A stretch of 64,000 nt of DNA from an uncultured Acetatifactor sp. (GCA_947624245.1 CANQJL010000005.1:41084-105083), one strand, 5' to 3'; positions 1 to 9,247 are shown, numbered from the stretch's first letter. Made by a program: numbers and translations. The notes: generated from the sequence alone by a model not told the origin.

Positions 1-60
1 GACCCACGCTGCCACCCGAATATACCTATTTCTCCACAGCCGCAGAACTGCATCTTTCAT
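1..60 (-). CDS. 5' end of an unidentified gene (partial)
   Basis: An ATG at 58-60 on the minus strand opens a frame of 20 codons that runs off the left edge; it begins MKDAVLRLWRNRYIRV. A GGGAG ribosome-binding sequence lies 6 nt upstream. The gene starts only 18 nt after the stop of the preceding membrane-protein gene, so the two are probably co-transcribed. The basic, Trp/Arg-rich start would suit a cytoplasmic N-terminus before a membrane segment, but too little is visible to name a family. Confidence 0.5.
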   Translation of the reverse strand, partial: MKDAVLRLWRNRYIRVAAWV

Positions 61-78
61 GAGATATCTCCCGTATTC

Positions 79-1419
79 TCAGGCTGCCCTCTCTGCCTTC
101 GCCACTTCCGACCGTCTGCCGGTTCCTGCACGCCGGAACAGATCAAATCCGGCCATCCCCAGCGCTAGGACCGCCACTCCCATGATTCTGAAAGTAAACA
201 CTACATGCAGTCCCGAGTGATGCTGCACCACAATGAACCATACAAAAGGAATGCAGGCTGTCAGCAAATACGGCACGGCACAGGCTGCTGCTTTTCTCAC
301 AGACCACCTGCAGCAGGCCGTCACAAATGCCGCCGCATCAATTGCAATCACACAGCCAAACAGCACAGAATAAAACAAGGAGTCATACTCCTGCAGATTC
401 AATCCGATTACATAGAATCCGCCGGCAAACCGATGTCTCCCTCCCACTGCCTCCGTCCAGCCGAGAATGGATCCCACTGCTGATTTTATTGTTCCCGTAT
501 GTAATGTCAGATCCGCCAGCACCCACTTGGAAGCCCACATGGCCACATAGCCCAGCGCCCAGCAGCCACTGTAGAGAATCGTAGAAAATATACTCTTTTT
601 CGCTTTTTCCTCTCTCTTCATCAGATGATAAATACACAGAGGGAAACCCAACGTTACCACCGGATATGTAAGAAAATCAAAATATGCCGTCAATATCCCG
701 ACCAGCAGAAACAATTCCGGATACTTGTCTTCCTGCTCCAGCCGCTCATGGCGAAGCAGAATCACAAGCAGCGCCAATGTAGTAATCACCCAGCACACGG
801 CCATAGAAAAAGATGCAAGCATCAATATCGGCTTCATGAACAACAGTGCAATTACTATCGCCGTGCCTGCCTCCCACCTTTTCGCTCTATAGGACACCGC
901 AAGCACCAAAAACGTCAGCAATATCTCCAGACCTGCGCTTAACCACAGAACCTGCTCCCATTTAAAAAACTGAAGCAACGGTTTTAAGAATACCAGATAT
1001 CCGTGCCAGTATCTGGAATATTGATGCAAGAACATACCGGCGGTGTCCCCGCCGCCGCTAAGGTATTCTAAAGTGGCTTCAGGGGTCCACACATTTTCAT
1101 CTAGGTCCAGATGATACACCCACATGGCATGTTCAAACGGATTTTTGCCCGGAATCTTTTCACAGGCATTCTGCACCATGATGGCATCGGTATAAAGTTC
1201 CCTGTTTTGAGATAGGTATTTCTGTAATCGCCCCCGCGCATCCTCTCGGTCAGGCTGCACAAAAAACTTTTCCGCCGAAGCGAAAACATTCCTCCTCACG
1301 GAATTCACCGGCATACAGTATACAACCGTCAGGAGCAGGACTCCCAACGCCACACTGACAATTCCCAAGCAGAGCATCTGCCGAATATGAATAAACCAAG
1401 GGTTCTTTCTCTTCTGCAT
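79..1419 (-). CDS. Polytopic membrane protein of unknown function
   Basis: 446 residues. One hydrophobic segment near residues 14-35 is followed by a polar, probably extracytoplasmic stretch to about residue 140, then roughly eight further hydrophobic helices to about residue 430 and a short basic tail. The layout resembles membrane glycosyltransferases of the GT-C fold (long first loop, many helices), but no catalytic motif was recognised, so no function is assigned. The gene starts 8 nt after the infA stop and so appears to be read from the ribosomal operon. In most Firmicutes rpmJ and the alpha operon occupy this position. Confidence 0.75.
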   Translation of the reverse strand: MQKRKNPWFIHIRQMLCLGIVSVALGVLLLTVVYCMPVNSVRRNVFASAEKFFVQPDREDARGRLQKYLSQNRELYTDAIMVQNACEKIPGKNPFEHAMWVYHLDLDENVWTPEATLEYLSGGGDTAGMFLHQYSRYWHGYLVFLKPLLQFFKWEQVLWLSAGLEILLTFLVLAVSYRAKRWEAGTAIVIALLFMKPILMLASFSMAVCWVITTLALLVILLRHERLEQEDKYPELFLLVGILTAYFDFLTYPVVTLGFPLCIYHLMKREEKAKKSIFSTILYSGCWALGYVAMWASKWVLADLTLHTGTIKSAVGSILGWTEAVGGRHRFAGGFYVIGLNLQEYDSLFYSVLFGCVIAIDAAAFVTACCRWSVRKAAACAVPYLLTACIPFVWFIVVQHHSGLHVVFTFRIMGVAVLALGMAGFDLFRRAGTGRRSEVAKAERAA

Positions 1420-1427
1420 ACCCTGAC

Positions 1428-1646
1428 CTACTTATCTCTCCAGATGATGCGGCCCTTGCTCAGGTCGTAAGGCGAAAGCTCCAGAGTCACGCGGTCGCCG
1501 GGAAGAATACGGATAAAATTCTGGCGCAGCTTGCCGCTGATATGTGCCAGCACTCTGTGCCCGTTCTCCAGTTCCACCTGAAACATCGTGTTGGGCAGCT
1601 TCTCCACAACGGTTCCTTCGATTTCGATCACATCACTCTTAGACAT
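1428..1646 (-). CDS. infA: Translation initiation factor IF-1
   Basis: 72 residues, the normal family length, forming a single S1-like OB fold ([19 protein letters not shown] start; HISGKLR and [16 protein letters not shown] near the end). IF-1 binds the A-site region of the 30S subunit and cooperates with IF-2 and IF-3 in start selection. The stop of the upstream KOW gene overlaps its start by 8 nt, indicating translational coupling. It is the last recognisable translation gene of the S10-spc cluster here: rpmJ, which usually follows within a few bases, is absent. Confidence 0.98.
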   Translation of the reverse strand: MSKSDVIEIEGTVVEKLPNTMFQVELENGHRVLAHISGKLRQNFIRILPGDRVTLELSPYDLSKGRIIWRDK

Positions 1647-1929
1647 ACGTTTCCTCCCTTTGATTTGTTTGATATTGCTCTTTGTATTGTTTTACTGCGC
1701 GTTTAATCTCCTCGTCGTACACTTTTCCGCCTTCGGAGAGCTTTTCCTTCAACTGCGCCTCCACGGTCCGGTTCACAAGCTGTATGTGCCTCAGACGTTT
1801 TTTCTTGGGCGCCTCCACGGTCTTCAGGCGGCCGTCGCACAGATATACAAAATCCTTTTCCTCGGCGACCACCACATAGAGAGTGCCTTTGTCGTGCCCT
1901 GCCTTGGAGAATGCAAAATGTCCTATCAT
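1639..1929 (-). CDS. KOW-domain RNA-binding protein (L14E-like)
   Basis: A small basic protein with an N-terminal KOW/SH3-like core ([20 protein letters not shown]) and a basic C-terminal half with KKKR. Proteins of this family are encoded between map and infA in many Clostridia and are annotated as KOW-domain or L14E/L6E/L27E-like RNA-binding proteins; their precise role is not established. The frame is open to an ATG at 1971 inside map, but homologues begin at the MIGHFAF-type start, so the internal ATG at 1929 (96 aa) is preferred. The ribosome-binding site is weak at both starts. Confidence 0.85.
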   Translation of the reverse strand: MIGHFAFSKAGHDKGTLYVVVAEEKDFVYLCDGRLKTVEAPKKKRLRHIQLVNRTVEAQLKEKLSEGGKVYDEEIKRAVKQYKEQYQTNQREETYV

Positions 1930-1954
1930 AATCTCTCTGCTTTCTCGGTGTCCG

Positions 1955-2719
1955 TCAAAAAGCGTTTTCATAGAGGGTCAGAATCTCCGGATCGCCCTCC
2001 GTCACGAGAATGGTATTCTCATAGTGAGCAGACCAGGATCCGTCCTCCGTCACCACGGTCCAGTCGTCATCCAGCCACTCCACATCAGCCCTGCCCATGT
2101 TGATCATGGGCTCCACTGCAAGGGTCATTCCCGCCCGAAGCTTGGGGCCCCTTTTGATCTGTGCAAAATTAGGCACCTGAGGTTCCTCGTGGAGATGGGT
2201 CCCGATACCGTGTCCCACCAGATCCCTGACGATTCCGTAACCGAAAGGTTTGATATAGGCGTCGATGGCGTTGGAAATTTCATGTAAATGATTTCCTGCC
2301 CGCGCCATTTTTATACCTTCAAAGAAGCTCTGTCTGGTAGCGTCGATGAGCTGCTGTGCCTCCGGACTGATCTGCCCCACTCCGAAGGTACGCGCCATGT
2401 CCGAATGATAGCCCTTATAGATCAGACCGGCGTCCAGACTAACAATATCGCCTTCCTTTAAGATATGGTGCTTTCTCGGAATGCCATGGACCACTTCGTC
2501 GTTCACCGACACACAGATGGAAGCCGGATATCCGTTGTAATGAAGAAAGTTAGGGACACAGCCGTGCTGCCGGATCAACTTGTCTCCCAAAATATTGATC
2601 TCCATGGTGGAGATCCCCGGCCGGATAGATTTCTCTAAATTCTGAAAAACATCTGCAAGCAAACGGCAGGATTCCCGCATGAGCCCGATTTCCTGCTCCG
2701 TCTTAATCGCAATCGCCAT
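1955..2719 (-). CDS. map: Methionine aminopeptidase, type I
   Basis: 254 residues. This metalloprotease removes the initiator methionine from nascent proteins. The five metal ligands of the pita-bread fold are visible: the two Asp of DAGLIYKGYHSDMA, the His of GHGIGTHLHEEP, the Glu of LAVEPMI and the Glu of HYENTIL. There is no N-terminal zinc-finger or SH3 extension, so it is the short type Ia form. The start lies 2 nt beyond the adk stop, which argues for coupled translation in an adk-map-KOW-infA block. Confidence 0.98.
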   Translation of the reverse strand: MAIAIKTEQEIGLMRESCRLLADVFQNLEKSIRPGISTMEINILGDKLIRQHGCVPNFLHYNGYPASICVSVNDEVVHGIPRKHHILKEGDIVSLDAGLIYKGYHSDMARTFGVGQISPEAQQLIDATRQSFFEGIKMARAGNHLHEISNAIDAYIKPFGYGIVRDLVGHGIGTHLHEEPQVPNFAQIKRGPKLRAGMTLAVEPMINMGRADVEWLDDDWTVVTEDGSWSAHYENTILVTEGDPEILTLYENAF

Positions 2720-2721
2720 GA

Positions 2722-3375
2722 CTACGCCTCTCTCTGGTCCAGTATGTCTGTGACGGCCTTAAATACATCTTTCATATCCATCGTGCCGTCCACGGTCCTC
2801 AGAACGCCCTTGGCCGTATAAAAGTCTATGAGGGGCTGCGTCTGTTCATGATACACCTTCAGGCGATTCAGCACGGTCTCCGGCTTATCGTCATCGCGCA
2901 GCACCAGTTCGCTGCCGCAGGTATCGCAAACGCCCTCCGTCTTGGGCGGAATGTGTTCAATATGATATGTAGCGCCGCACTTTAAGCAGGCCCGTCTGCC
3001 TGACATTCTCCGAACGATGTTCTCATCGGGCACATCAACGTTGACAGCGTAATCTATTTTCTCATTCAGCTTGGTCAGCGCCTCGTCCAGCACCTCCGCC
3101 TGGGGTATCGTGCGGGGAAAGCCGTCCAGAACATAGCCGTTTTTGCAATCGTCCTGTGCCACTCTGTCCAACAGGATCTTCACCGTCAGTTCATCGGGAA
3201 CCAGCAGCCCCTGGTCCATGTACTTCTTCGCTTCCTTTCCCAGCTCGGTGCCGTTCTTGATATTTGCACGGAAGATGTCGCCCGTGGACACGTGGGGAAT
3301 CTGATATCTCTCCGCGATCAGCTTCGCCTGTGTTCCCTTGCCTGCACCGGGCGCTCCCAACATGATTATTTTCAT
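2722..3375 (-). CDS. adk: Adenylate kinase, zinc-LID form
   Basis: 217 residues. It catalyses ATP + AMP to 2 ADP. The P-loop GAPGAGKGTQA sits at residues 7-17, the AMP-binding DGFPRT near residue 85, and the LID carries four cysteines in two pairs (CLKC and CDTC) that normally hold a structural zinc, as in Gram-positive enzymes. It follows secY as is usual, but an intrinsic terminator-like hairpin stands in the 93-nt gap between them, so its expression relative to secY may be reduced or come from a separate start. Confidence 0.98.
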   Translation of the reverse strand: MKIIMLGAPGAGKGTQAKLIAERYQIPHVSTGDIFRANIKNGTELGKEAKKYMDQGLLVPDELTVKILLDRVAQDDCKNGYVLDGFPRTIPQAEVLDEALTKLNEKIDYAVNVDVPDENIVRRMSGRRACLKCGATYHIEHIPPKTEGVCDTCGSELVLRDDDKPETVLNRLKVYHEQTQPLIDFYTAKGVLRTVDGTMDMKDVFKAVTDILDQREA

Positions 3376-3424
3376 AATTCCTCTTTTCTGCAGTATGAAA
3401 ACTGCGTCATTTACACAATACGCA

Positions 3425-3455
3425 CAAAAGACCGGACAGGCAGACCTGTCCGATC
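3425..3455 (-). terminator. Terminator-like hairpin between secY and adk
   Basis: On the minus strand an 11-bp near-perfect stem (GATCGGACAGG / CCTGTCCGGTC, with one mismatch or G-U) closes a TCTG loop and is followed directly by TTTTG. This is the form of a rho-independent terminator, placed inside what is normally a continuous operon. With only four T residues in the tract, partial termination is more likely than complete termination. Confidence 0.7.
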
Positions 3456-3468
3456 TTGTAAGCCGTAA

Positions 3469-4785
3469 TTATTTTTCCAGGAAGCCCTTGTAATTTCGGA
3501 CAAGCATCTGAGATTCTACCTGCTTCACAGTCTCCAGCACAACGCTGACGATAATGATAAGGCTCGTGCCGCCAAACGATACGCTTGCATGGAACACGCC
3601 GCTGAAAACATAGGGAAGCACGGCAACGATAGTCAGTCCCACCGCACCCACGAAAACGATATAGTTCAGCACCTTGTTCAGGTAATCGCTGGTAGGTTTT
3701 CCGGGTCTGATACCGGGTATAAAGCCGCCCTGCTTTTTCATATTATCGGCAATCATCAGCGGATTAAAGGTAATGGAGGTGTAGAAGTATGCAAAGAATA
3801 CGATCAGCACCATATATACCAGCAATCCTGCGGAATACTGTATCTGGCTGGGATTGCACCAGTAATTTGAATTCAGATACTTTAAAATCTCGCCCCATAC
3901 GCCGCCGCCCTGATATCCTGCAAAAGAAGATATAAAGATCGGAAGCTGCAGAACCGACTGCGCGAAGATCACGGGGATCACGCCTGCGGTATTGACCTTC
4001 AGCGGTATATTGGAGGTCTGACCTCCCACCATCTTCCTGCCCTGTACCTTATTGGCGTACTGGACGGGAATCTTGCGCTCGCCGTCGTTCAAAATGATGA
4101 CAAGCACCACCATGCCCACGATGATGGCCATAATGATCACTGCCGCCAGCACAGCCGTGGCAGGCGCCTTGCCGAACACGAACTGTTCAAAAAGGTTGCC
4201 CAGATCTTCCGGAAGTCTGGAAATAATGTTGATGACCAGAACGATGGAGATACCGTTCCCGACACCCTTCTCCGTGATCCGCTCACCGACCCACATCAGG
4301 AATGCGCTGCCCGCGGTCAAAGTCGCGATCGCGGTAATGACGCTCATGGCATTGTAGTTGGTCAGGTAGCCCTGCCTTCCGAAGCCGATCGCCAGAGCCG
4401 TGGATTGGATCAGCGCCAGCACTACCGTCACATATCTGGTGATAGATGCGATCTTTTTTCTTCCGTCCTCGCCGTCACGCTGCATCTCCTCCAATTTAGG
4501 GATTGCAATGGTGAGCAGCTGCATGATGATAGATGACGTGATATAAGGGCTGATGTTCAACGCCAGTATGGACATATTAATGAACGATCCGCCTGTGATC
4601 GCATCAAAGAAGCCGAACGCACCGTTGTTGCTCTGGGCAGAGAACCAGTCTCTGAAATACTCTCCGCTCACGCCCGGCGTGGGCAGCTGGGAGCCGATTC
4701 GAATCACCACCAGCATCATGAACGTAAATAAGAGCTTTTCCCGAATCTCTTTGATCTTGAATGCGTTTTTCAGTGTGGTAAACAT
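3469..4785 (-). CDS. secY: Sec translocon channel subunit SecY
   Basis: 438 residues with the expected ten membrane helices; it begins [20 protein letters not shown] and contains the conserved GERITEKGVGNGIS loop and a C-terminal QVESQMLVRNYKGFL tail. SecY forms the protein-conducting channel of the plasma membrane together with SecE and SecG. Its ATG overlaps the rplO stop by one base (TAATG), the usual coupling in the spc operon. Confidence 0.99.
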   Translation of the reverse strand: MFTTLKNAFKIKEIREKLLFTFMMLVVIRIGSQLPTPGVSGEYFRDWFSAQSNNGAFGFFDAITGGSFINMSILALNISPYITSSIIMQLLTIAIPKLEEMQRDGEDGRKKIASITRYVTVVLALIQSTALAIGFGRQGYLTNYNAMSVITAIATLTAGSAFLMWVGERITEKGVGNGISIVLVINIISRLPEDLGNLFEQFVFGKAPATAVLAAVIIMAIIVGMVVLVIILNDGERKIPVQYANKVQGRKMVGGQTSNIPLKVNTAGVIPVIFAQSVLQLPIFISSFAGYQGGGVWGEILKYLNSNYWCNPSQIQYSAGLLVYMVLIVFFAYFYTSITFNPLMIADNMKKQGGFIPGIRPGKPTSDYLNKVLNYIVFVGAVGLTIVAVLPYVFSGVFHASVSFGGTSLIIIVSVVLETVKQVESQMLVRNYKGFLEK

Positions 4786-5225
4786 TACATCACCTCTGCC
4801 GTTCCACCAAGAGCCTCAATCTTCTCCTTTGCAGTTGCACTGAATGCGTCTGCCTTAACATTGAGCTTTTTGGTAAGTTCTCCGTTGCCGAGTATCTTTA
4901 CTCCATCTCTGGGATTCTTAACAACACCAGCTTCAATCAATGCATTTACATCCACTGTAGCGCCATCTTCAAAGCGCTCCAACGCGCTTATATTGATTCC
5001 TATGATTTCCTTTGCATTCCTATTGGTAAAGCCTCTCTTGGGAATACGTCTGTACAGAGGCATCTGACCACCCTCAAAACCGGGTCTGGGAGCTCCGGAG
5101 CGGGCTTTCTGACCCTTGTGGCCCTTGCCTGCAGTCTTGCCGTTGCCGGATCCGTGTCCGCGGCCTCTTCTAAAATTATCGCTTTGTTTAGAGCCTTTTG
5201 CGGGTCTCAAATTGGATAATTCCAT
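4785..5225 (-). CDS. rplO: 50S ribosomal protein L15
   Basis: 146 residues from the ATG at 5225, which is preceded by GGAGGTG at 7-nt spacing; the longer open frame to 5258 has no such site and lacks the family start [12 protein letters not shown]. The Gly/Arg-rich N-terminal extension ([22 protein letters not shown]) that threads into 23S rRNA is intact, as is the globular C-terminal domain ending GGTAEVM. Confidence 0.98.
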   Translation of the reverse strand: MELSNLRPAKGSKQSDNFRRGRGHGSGNGKTAGKGHKGQKARSGAPRPGFEGGQMPLYRRIPKRGFTNRNAKEIIGINISALERFEDGATVDVNALIEAGVVKNPRDGVKILGNGELTKKLNVKADAFSATAKEKIEALGGTAEVM

Positions 5226-5244
5226 GATTAACACCTCCGTTCGT

Positions 5245-5430
5245 TTATACTTCTTCAACCTTCAACAAATATCCCACCTGACGAATCTGTCCTCTGGTGG
5301 CATCATTGTCGGGAAGAATTACGGACCTGCCGATCTTGCGCAGACCCATGGATTCAACAATTGCTCTGTTCTTCGGTACAGCGCCGATGGTGGACTTTAC
5401 CAAAGTAATCTTTAACTTCTTATCTGCCAT
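5245..5430 (-). CDS. rpmD: 50S ribosomal protein L30
   Basis: 61 residues, a short bacterial L30 ([26 protein letters not shown]). It is a peripheral 23S rRNA-binding protein, and its place between rpsE and rplO is the standard spc-operon order. The GNRxxxxxLGL-type signature appears here as [13 protein letters not shown]. Confidence 0.98.
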   Translation of the reverse strand: MADKKLKITLVKSTIGAVPKNRAIVESMGLRKIGRSVILPDNDATRGQIRQVGYLLKVEEV

Positions 5431-5459
5431 TTCTCATGCACTCCTTTCGCATCCGCGCC

Positions 5460-5969
5460 TTATGCCATAACTTCTTCCACAGACTTGCCGCGGCTCTTGG
5501 CAACTTCCTCGGGAGCCTTCAGCTGGCTGAGGCCTGTAATTGCCGCAAGGACAACATTCTGCTTGTTATTGGAGCCGAGAGACTTGGTACGGATATTTTT
5601 GATGCCTGCCAGCTCGCACACGATACGAACGGGACCGCCCGCAATCACACCGGTACCTTCCGGAGCCTTCTTCAGAAGAACGTTCGCGGAGCCGTACTTG
5701 CCGATAAAATCATGTGTGATGGAATTATTCTCATCCATCGGAATCTCAACGAGATGCTTCATGGCATCTTCCTTACCCTTGCGGATCGCTTCGGGAATTT
5801 CTACGGCTTTGCCCAGTCCGGCGCCTACATGACCGTTGCCGTCGCCGACTACTACCAGAGCGGTGAAACGCATATTACGTCCGCCCTTTACGGTCTTGGC
5901 TACACGCTTGATGGTCACGACCTTGTCATTCAACTCAAACTGGCTTGCATCTATGATCGTATGTTTCAT
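5460..5969 (-). CDS. rpsE: 30S ribosomal protein S5
   Basis: 169 residues. The double-stranded-RNA-binding-like N-terminal domain ([18 protein letters not shown] region, here [20 protein letters not shown]) and the C-terminal GHD-type domain are both complete. S5 lies at the mRNA entry tunnel and influences decoding accuracy. The N-terminal loop VKGGRN that carries classical ram and spectinomycin mutations looks wild type. Confidence 0.98.
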   Translation of the reverse strand: MKHTIIDASQFELNDKVVTIKRVAKTVKGGRNMRFTALVVVGDGNGHVGAGLGKAVEIPEAIRKGKEDAMKHLVEIPMDENNSITHDFIGKYGSANVLLKKAPEGTGVIAGGPVRIVCELAGIKNIRTKSLGSNNKQNVVLAAITGLSQLKAPEEVAKSRGKSVEEVMA

Positions 5970-5989
5970 GGTGTGTTCCTCTTCCTTTC

Positions 5990-6364
5990 CTAGAATTCCA
6001 AGCCAGCTTCTCTGGCTGCATCAGCTAATGCTGCGATCTTACCCTGATATATAAAGCCGCCTCTGTCAAAGACAACGCTCTTGATGCCCTTTTCCACGGC
6101 GCGCTTGCCGATCACGGTTCCCAGATATGCGGCAGCATCAACGTTATTGGTCTTCTCCAGCTCTGCCTTGATCTCCTTCTCAAGCGTGGAAGCGGATACC
6201 AATGTATTCCCAACAGTATCGTCGATAATTTGAGCATACATATGATTATTGCTTCTGAACACTGCAAGACGGGGTCTCTCGGCAGTACCACTGAAGCGGT
6301 TGCGGATTCTTAAGTGCTTTTTGGCACGAACTTCTTTTCTTGATACCTTTTTAACCATCTTCAT
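5990..6364 (-). CDS. rplR: 50S ribosomal protein L18
   Basis: 122-124 residues. L18 binds 5S rRNA together with L5 and L25. Two start codons compete: ATG at 6364 is 3 nt behind AAGGAG, and ATG at 6358 (MVKKVSRKE) is 9 nt behind it. The second gives the family-typical start and better spacing and is probably used. The conserved [19 protein letters not shown] and C-terminal [20 protein letters not shown] are present. Confidence 0.97.
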   Translation of the reverse strand: MKMVKKVSRKEVRAKKHLRIRNRFSGTAERPRLAVFRSNNHMYAQIIDDTVGNTLVSASTLEKEIKAELEKTNNVDAAAYLGTVIGKRAVEKGIKSVVFDRGGFIYQGKIAALADAAREAGLEF

Positions 6365-6378
6365 ACTCTCCTTATCTG

Positions 6379-6921
6379 TTATTTCTTACCTGTCTTACCG
6401 ACTTTACGTCTGATGGTCTCATCGACATACTTGATGCCCTTGCCCTTATAAGGCTCAGGTCTTCTCTTGTCTCTGATCTCAGCCGCAAACTGGCCGACCT
6501 TCTCCTTGTCAATGCCCTTGACAATGATCAGGTTCTGTCCGTCCACTGTCGTTTCGATTCCCTCCGGATCCTCCATCTCAACGGGATGGGAGTATCCGAG
6601 GTTCAGTGTCAGCTTCTTGCCGGACTTGGCAGCTCTGTAACCTACGCCGTTTACCTCAAGTCTCTTCTCGAAGCCATCGGTAACGCCCACTACCATATTG
6701 TTCACAAGCGTTCTGGTCAGACCGTGAAGAGATTTCATCTTCTTCAGGTCATTGGGTCTGCTCACCAGCACCTCAGCGCCCTCTACCTTGATTTCCATTT
6801 CAGCGGGAAGCACTCTCTCAAGTGTACCCTTGGGACCTTTCACGGTCACTTTGTTATTTTCTGCAACCTCCACGGTCACACCCGCGGGGATCGCGATTGG
6901 CATTCTACCTATACGTGACAT
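6379..6921 (-). CDS. rplF: 50S ribosomal protein L6
   Basis: 180 residues with the two tandem L6 folds; [15 protein letters not shown] start and C-terminal signature [15 protein letters not shown]6 sits near the GTPase centre of the 50S subunit. It is separated from rpsH by 111 nt, an unusually long gap for this operon, which contains a stem-loop described separately. AGGAGG lies upstream of the start. Confidence 0.98.
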   Translation of the reverse strand: MSRIGRMPIAIPAGVTVEVAENNKVTVKGPKGTLERVLPAEMEIKVEGAEVLVSRPNDLKKMKSLHGLTRTLVNNMVVGVTDGFEKRLEVNGVGYRAAKSGKKLTLNLGYSHPVEMEDPEGIETTVDGQNLIIVKGIDKEKVGQFAAEIRDKRRPEPYKGKGIKYVDETIRRKVGKTGKK

Positions 6922-6972
6922 GCCCGTACCTCCTATAATAATTAAAAAAATATTTGGGTAAATCTTTTTGCA

Positions 6973-7029
6973 GGCAAAACATAGATTTTCTCAGGCGGCG
7001 TACTTTGACGCCTTAGATAATCTTTTGCC
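6973..7029 (-). promoter_or_regulatory. Stem-loop in the rpsH-rplF gap
   Basis: The mRNA strand can fold with a 7-bp outer stem (GGCAAAA / TTTTGCC), a 4-nt bulge, a 4-bp GATT/AATC helix, an internal loop, and a 5-bp GGCGT/ACGCC hairpin. It is followed by A-rich sequence rather than a U tract, so it is not a simple terminator. A protein-binding regulatory site (for example for S8, whose gene lies just upstream) or an RNA-processing site is possible; neither is shown. Confidence 0.5.
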
Positions 7030-7032
7030 TTG

Positions 7033-7434
7033 TTACCATACAAATGCCAGAACTTCGCCGCCCACCTGCAGCTCGCGCGCTTTCTTATCCGTAATCACGC
7101 CCTGGTTGGTGGAAATGATGGCAATGCCGAGACCGCCGAGTACTCTGGGCAGTTCATCCTTGCCTGCATACACGCGAAGACCGGGCTTAGAGATTCTCTT
7201 GATGCCGGAAATGATCTTCTCAGTCTTATCTGCACCGTATTTTAATGTGATATGGATCGTTTTGAAGCTGCCTTCCTCGATCACGTCATACTTTGCAATG
7301 TAACCTTCGTCCAGAAGAATCTGTGCGATTGCCAGTTTCATTTTGGAAGCAGGCACGTCAACCGTATCATGTTTTGCAGTGTTTGCATTACGGATTCTTG
7401 TAAGCATATCTGCAATAGGATCGCTCATCGTCAT
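7033..7434 (-). CDS. rpsH: 30S ribosomal protein S8
   Basis: 133 residues; [22 protein letters not shown] start and C-terminal [13 protein letters not shown] signature. S8 binds helix 21 of 16S rRNA and in E. coli is the translational repressor of the spc operon. The downstream gap to rplF carries a conspicuous stem-loop. Confidence 0.99.
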   Translation of the reverse strand: MTMSDPIADMLTRIRNANTAKHDTVDVPASKMKLAIAQILLDEGYIAKYDVIEEGSFKTIHITLKYGADKTEKIISGIKRISKPGLRVYAGKDELPRVLGGLGIAIISTNQGVITDKKARELQVGGEVLAFVW

Positions 7435-7451
7435 TGTTTTCTTCCTCCTTC

Positions 7452-7637
7452 CTACCAGCTTGCTTTCTTGATGCCGGGAATCTCACCCTTATAGGCCAGT
7501 TCGCGGAAGCAAACCCTGCAGATTCCGTACTTTCTCAGATAAGCGTGGGGACGACCACAGATCTTGCAGCGGGAATAAGCCTGCGTGGAAAATTTGGGCT
7601 TGCGCTGCTGTTTTATTTTCATTGATGTCTTAGCCAT
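7452..7637 (-). CDS. rpsN: 30S ribosomal protein S14, zinc (type Z) form
   Basis: 61 residues. Two CxxC pairs (CKIC and CRVC) mark the short, zinc-binding S14 found in the spc operon of Gram-positives, as opposed to the long zinc-free paralogue. The sequence [19 protein letters not shown] is typical of the family. It lies between rplE and rpsH as expected. Confidence 0.99.
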   Translation of the reverse strand: MAKTSMKIKQQRKPKFSTQAYSRCKICGRPHAYLRKYGICRVCFRELAYKGEIPGIKKASW

Positions 7638-7651
7638 GAAAATTTACCTCC

Positions 7652-8194
7652 TTATTGTCTTGCGAACGGCATGTTGAACAGAGTCAACAGCTCCCGGGCT
7701 TCTTCGTCGGTCTGTGCAGTGGTAACAATGATGACGTCCATACCTCTGGTCTTGTCGATCTTATCGTACTCGATCTCGGGGAAGATGAACTGCTCCTTGA
7801 TACCGAGCGCATAATTGCCTCTGCCGTCAAATGCGTTGGGATTAACGCCTCTGAAGTCACGCACGCGGGGCAGTGCCAGATTCACCAGACGATCCAAGAA
7901 CTCATACATTTTCTCGCCGCGAAGCGTTGTCTTGCAGCCGATATTCATACCCTCACGAATCTTGAAGTTCGCTATGGAATTCTTGGCCTTGGTGAGTACC
8001 GCCTTCTGACCTGTGATGATCTCCATGTCATTCACGGCATTCTCCAGAACCTTTGCATTGTCCTTTGCTTCGCCGACGCCCATATTGACCACGATCTTCT
8101 CAAGCTTGGGAACTTCCATAACATTCTTATATCCAAACTTCTTTGTCATAGCCGCTACGATCTCATCGTAGTACAAATCTTTCAGTCTTGCCAC
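7652..8194 (-). CDS. rplE: 50S ribosomal protein L5
   Basis: 180 residues, full length; signature [16 protein letters not shown] and C-terminal [13 protein letters not shown]5 binds 5S rRNA and contacts the P-site tRNA in the central protuberance. Confidence 0.99.
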   Translation of the reverse strand: MARLKDLYYDEIVAAMTKKFGYKNVMEVPKLEKIVVNMGVGEAKDNAKVLENAVNDMEIITGQKAVLTKAKNSIANFKIREGMNIGCKTTLRGEKMYEFLDRLVNLALPRVRDFRGVNPNAFDGRGNYALGIKEQFIFPEIEYDKIDKTRGMDVIIVTTAQTDEEARELLTLFNMPFARQ

Positions 8195-8217
8195 TTTTCG
8201 TTCCTCCTTCCTATTGA

Positions 8218-8529
8218 TCAGTCAATCACTTCGCCGGTCGCCTTTGCAAAACGGACCTTCTTGTCTCCGTCCATCTTGAAGCCGACTCTGGTAGCCTTGC
8301 CCTTATAGACAAGCATGACATTGGAAATATCAATAGGAGCTTCCTTCTGAATAATGCCGCCGTTGGGGTTTGCCTGAGAGGGCTTCGCATGCTTTGTGAC
8401 CATGTTCACTCCCTCTACCAGTACTCTGCCCTTCTTGGCATCTACGGAAATCACCTTTCCCTCTGAACCGTTATCTTTTCCCGCGATCACCTTTACGGTA
8501 TCGCCCTTTTTGATCTTTAATGTTGACAT
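8218..8529 (-). CDS. rplX: 50S ribosomal protein L24
   Basis: 103 residues with the N-terminal KOW motif ([21 protein letters not shown]). L24 is one of the two proteins that initiate 50S assembly. AGGAGG precedes the start, and the gene lies 11 nt from rplN. Confidence 0.99.
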   Translation of the reverse strand: MSTLKIKKGDTVKVIAGKDNGSEGKVISVDAKKGRVLVEGVNMVTKHAKPSQANPNGGIIQKEAPIDISNVMLVYKGKATRVGFKMDGDKKVRFAKATGEVID

Positions 8530-8540
8530 TTGGCACCTCC

Positions 8541-8909
8541 TTATAATACTTCGGGAGCAAGAGAGGCGATCTTCATGAACTGCTTGTCACGAAGCTCTCT
8601 CGCAACCGGCCCAAAAATACGGGTTCCTCTGGGTGTCTTGTCATCCTTGATGATCACTGCAGCGTTCTCATCGAACTTAATGTAGGAACCATCCTTGCGG
8701 CGTGCGCCCTTAACGGTACGTACGACCACTGCCTTGACAACATCGCCCTTCTTTACAACGCCGCCTGGTGTTGCATCTTTAACAGAAGCAACGATAATGT
8801 CGCCGATCTGTGCATATCTTCTAGTGGAGCCGCCCATAACGCGGATGCAGAGAAGCTCTTTTGCACCTGTGTTGTCGGCGACCTTCAGTCTTGTCTCCTG
8901 CTGAACCAT
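8541..8909 (-). CDS. rplN: 50S ribosomal protein L14
   Basis: 122 residues, the exact family length, starting [18 protein letters not shown] and ending ASLAPEVL. L14 lies at the 50S interface, bridges to 16S helix 14 and is the binding platform for the silencing factor RsfS. Confidence 0.99.
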   Translation of the reverse strand: MVQQETRLKVADNTGAKELLCIRVMGGSTRRYAQIGDIIVASVKDATPGGVVKKGDVVKAVVVRTVKGARRKDGSYIKFDENAAVIIKDDKTPRGTRIFGPVARELRDKQFMKIASLAPEVL

Positions 8910-8965
8910 GATTTTCCTCCTTTGCCGCTGCTGCGGCCAATATGGATCTTACTACCCGAGTGAAA

Positions 8966-9220
8966 TTATTTCACCTTTTCTACGATCTCCACAAGTCTCC
9001 ATCTCTTATCCTTGGACAGAGGCCTGGTCTCCATAACCTTGACGGTATCGCCGATGCTGCACTCGTTGTTCTCATCATGAGCCTTCAGCTTATAAGTTCT
9101 CTTCACAACCTTGCCGTACAGCGGATGCTTTACATGCTCCTCGATAGCTACAACGATCGTCTTATCCATCTTATTACTGGTAACTTTACCGGTACGAACT
9201 TTTCTCAAATTTCTTTCCAC
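8966..9220 (-). CDS. rpsQ: 30S ribosomal protein S17
   Basis: 84 residues, an OB-fold primary 16S rRNA binder; conserved [21 protein letters not shown] and a C-terminal [17 protein letters not shown]. It begins 27 nt after rpmC. Confidence 0.99.
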   Translation of the reverse strand: MERNLRKVRTGKVTSNKMDKTIVVAIEEHVKHPLYGKVVKRTYKLKAHDENNECSIGDTVKVMETRPLSKDKRWRLVEIVEKVK

Positions 9221-9247
9221 GATTGCTCTCCTTTCTGCGCCTCGGCC

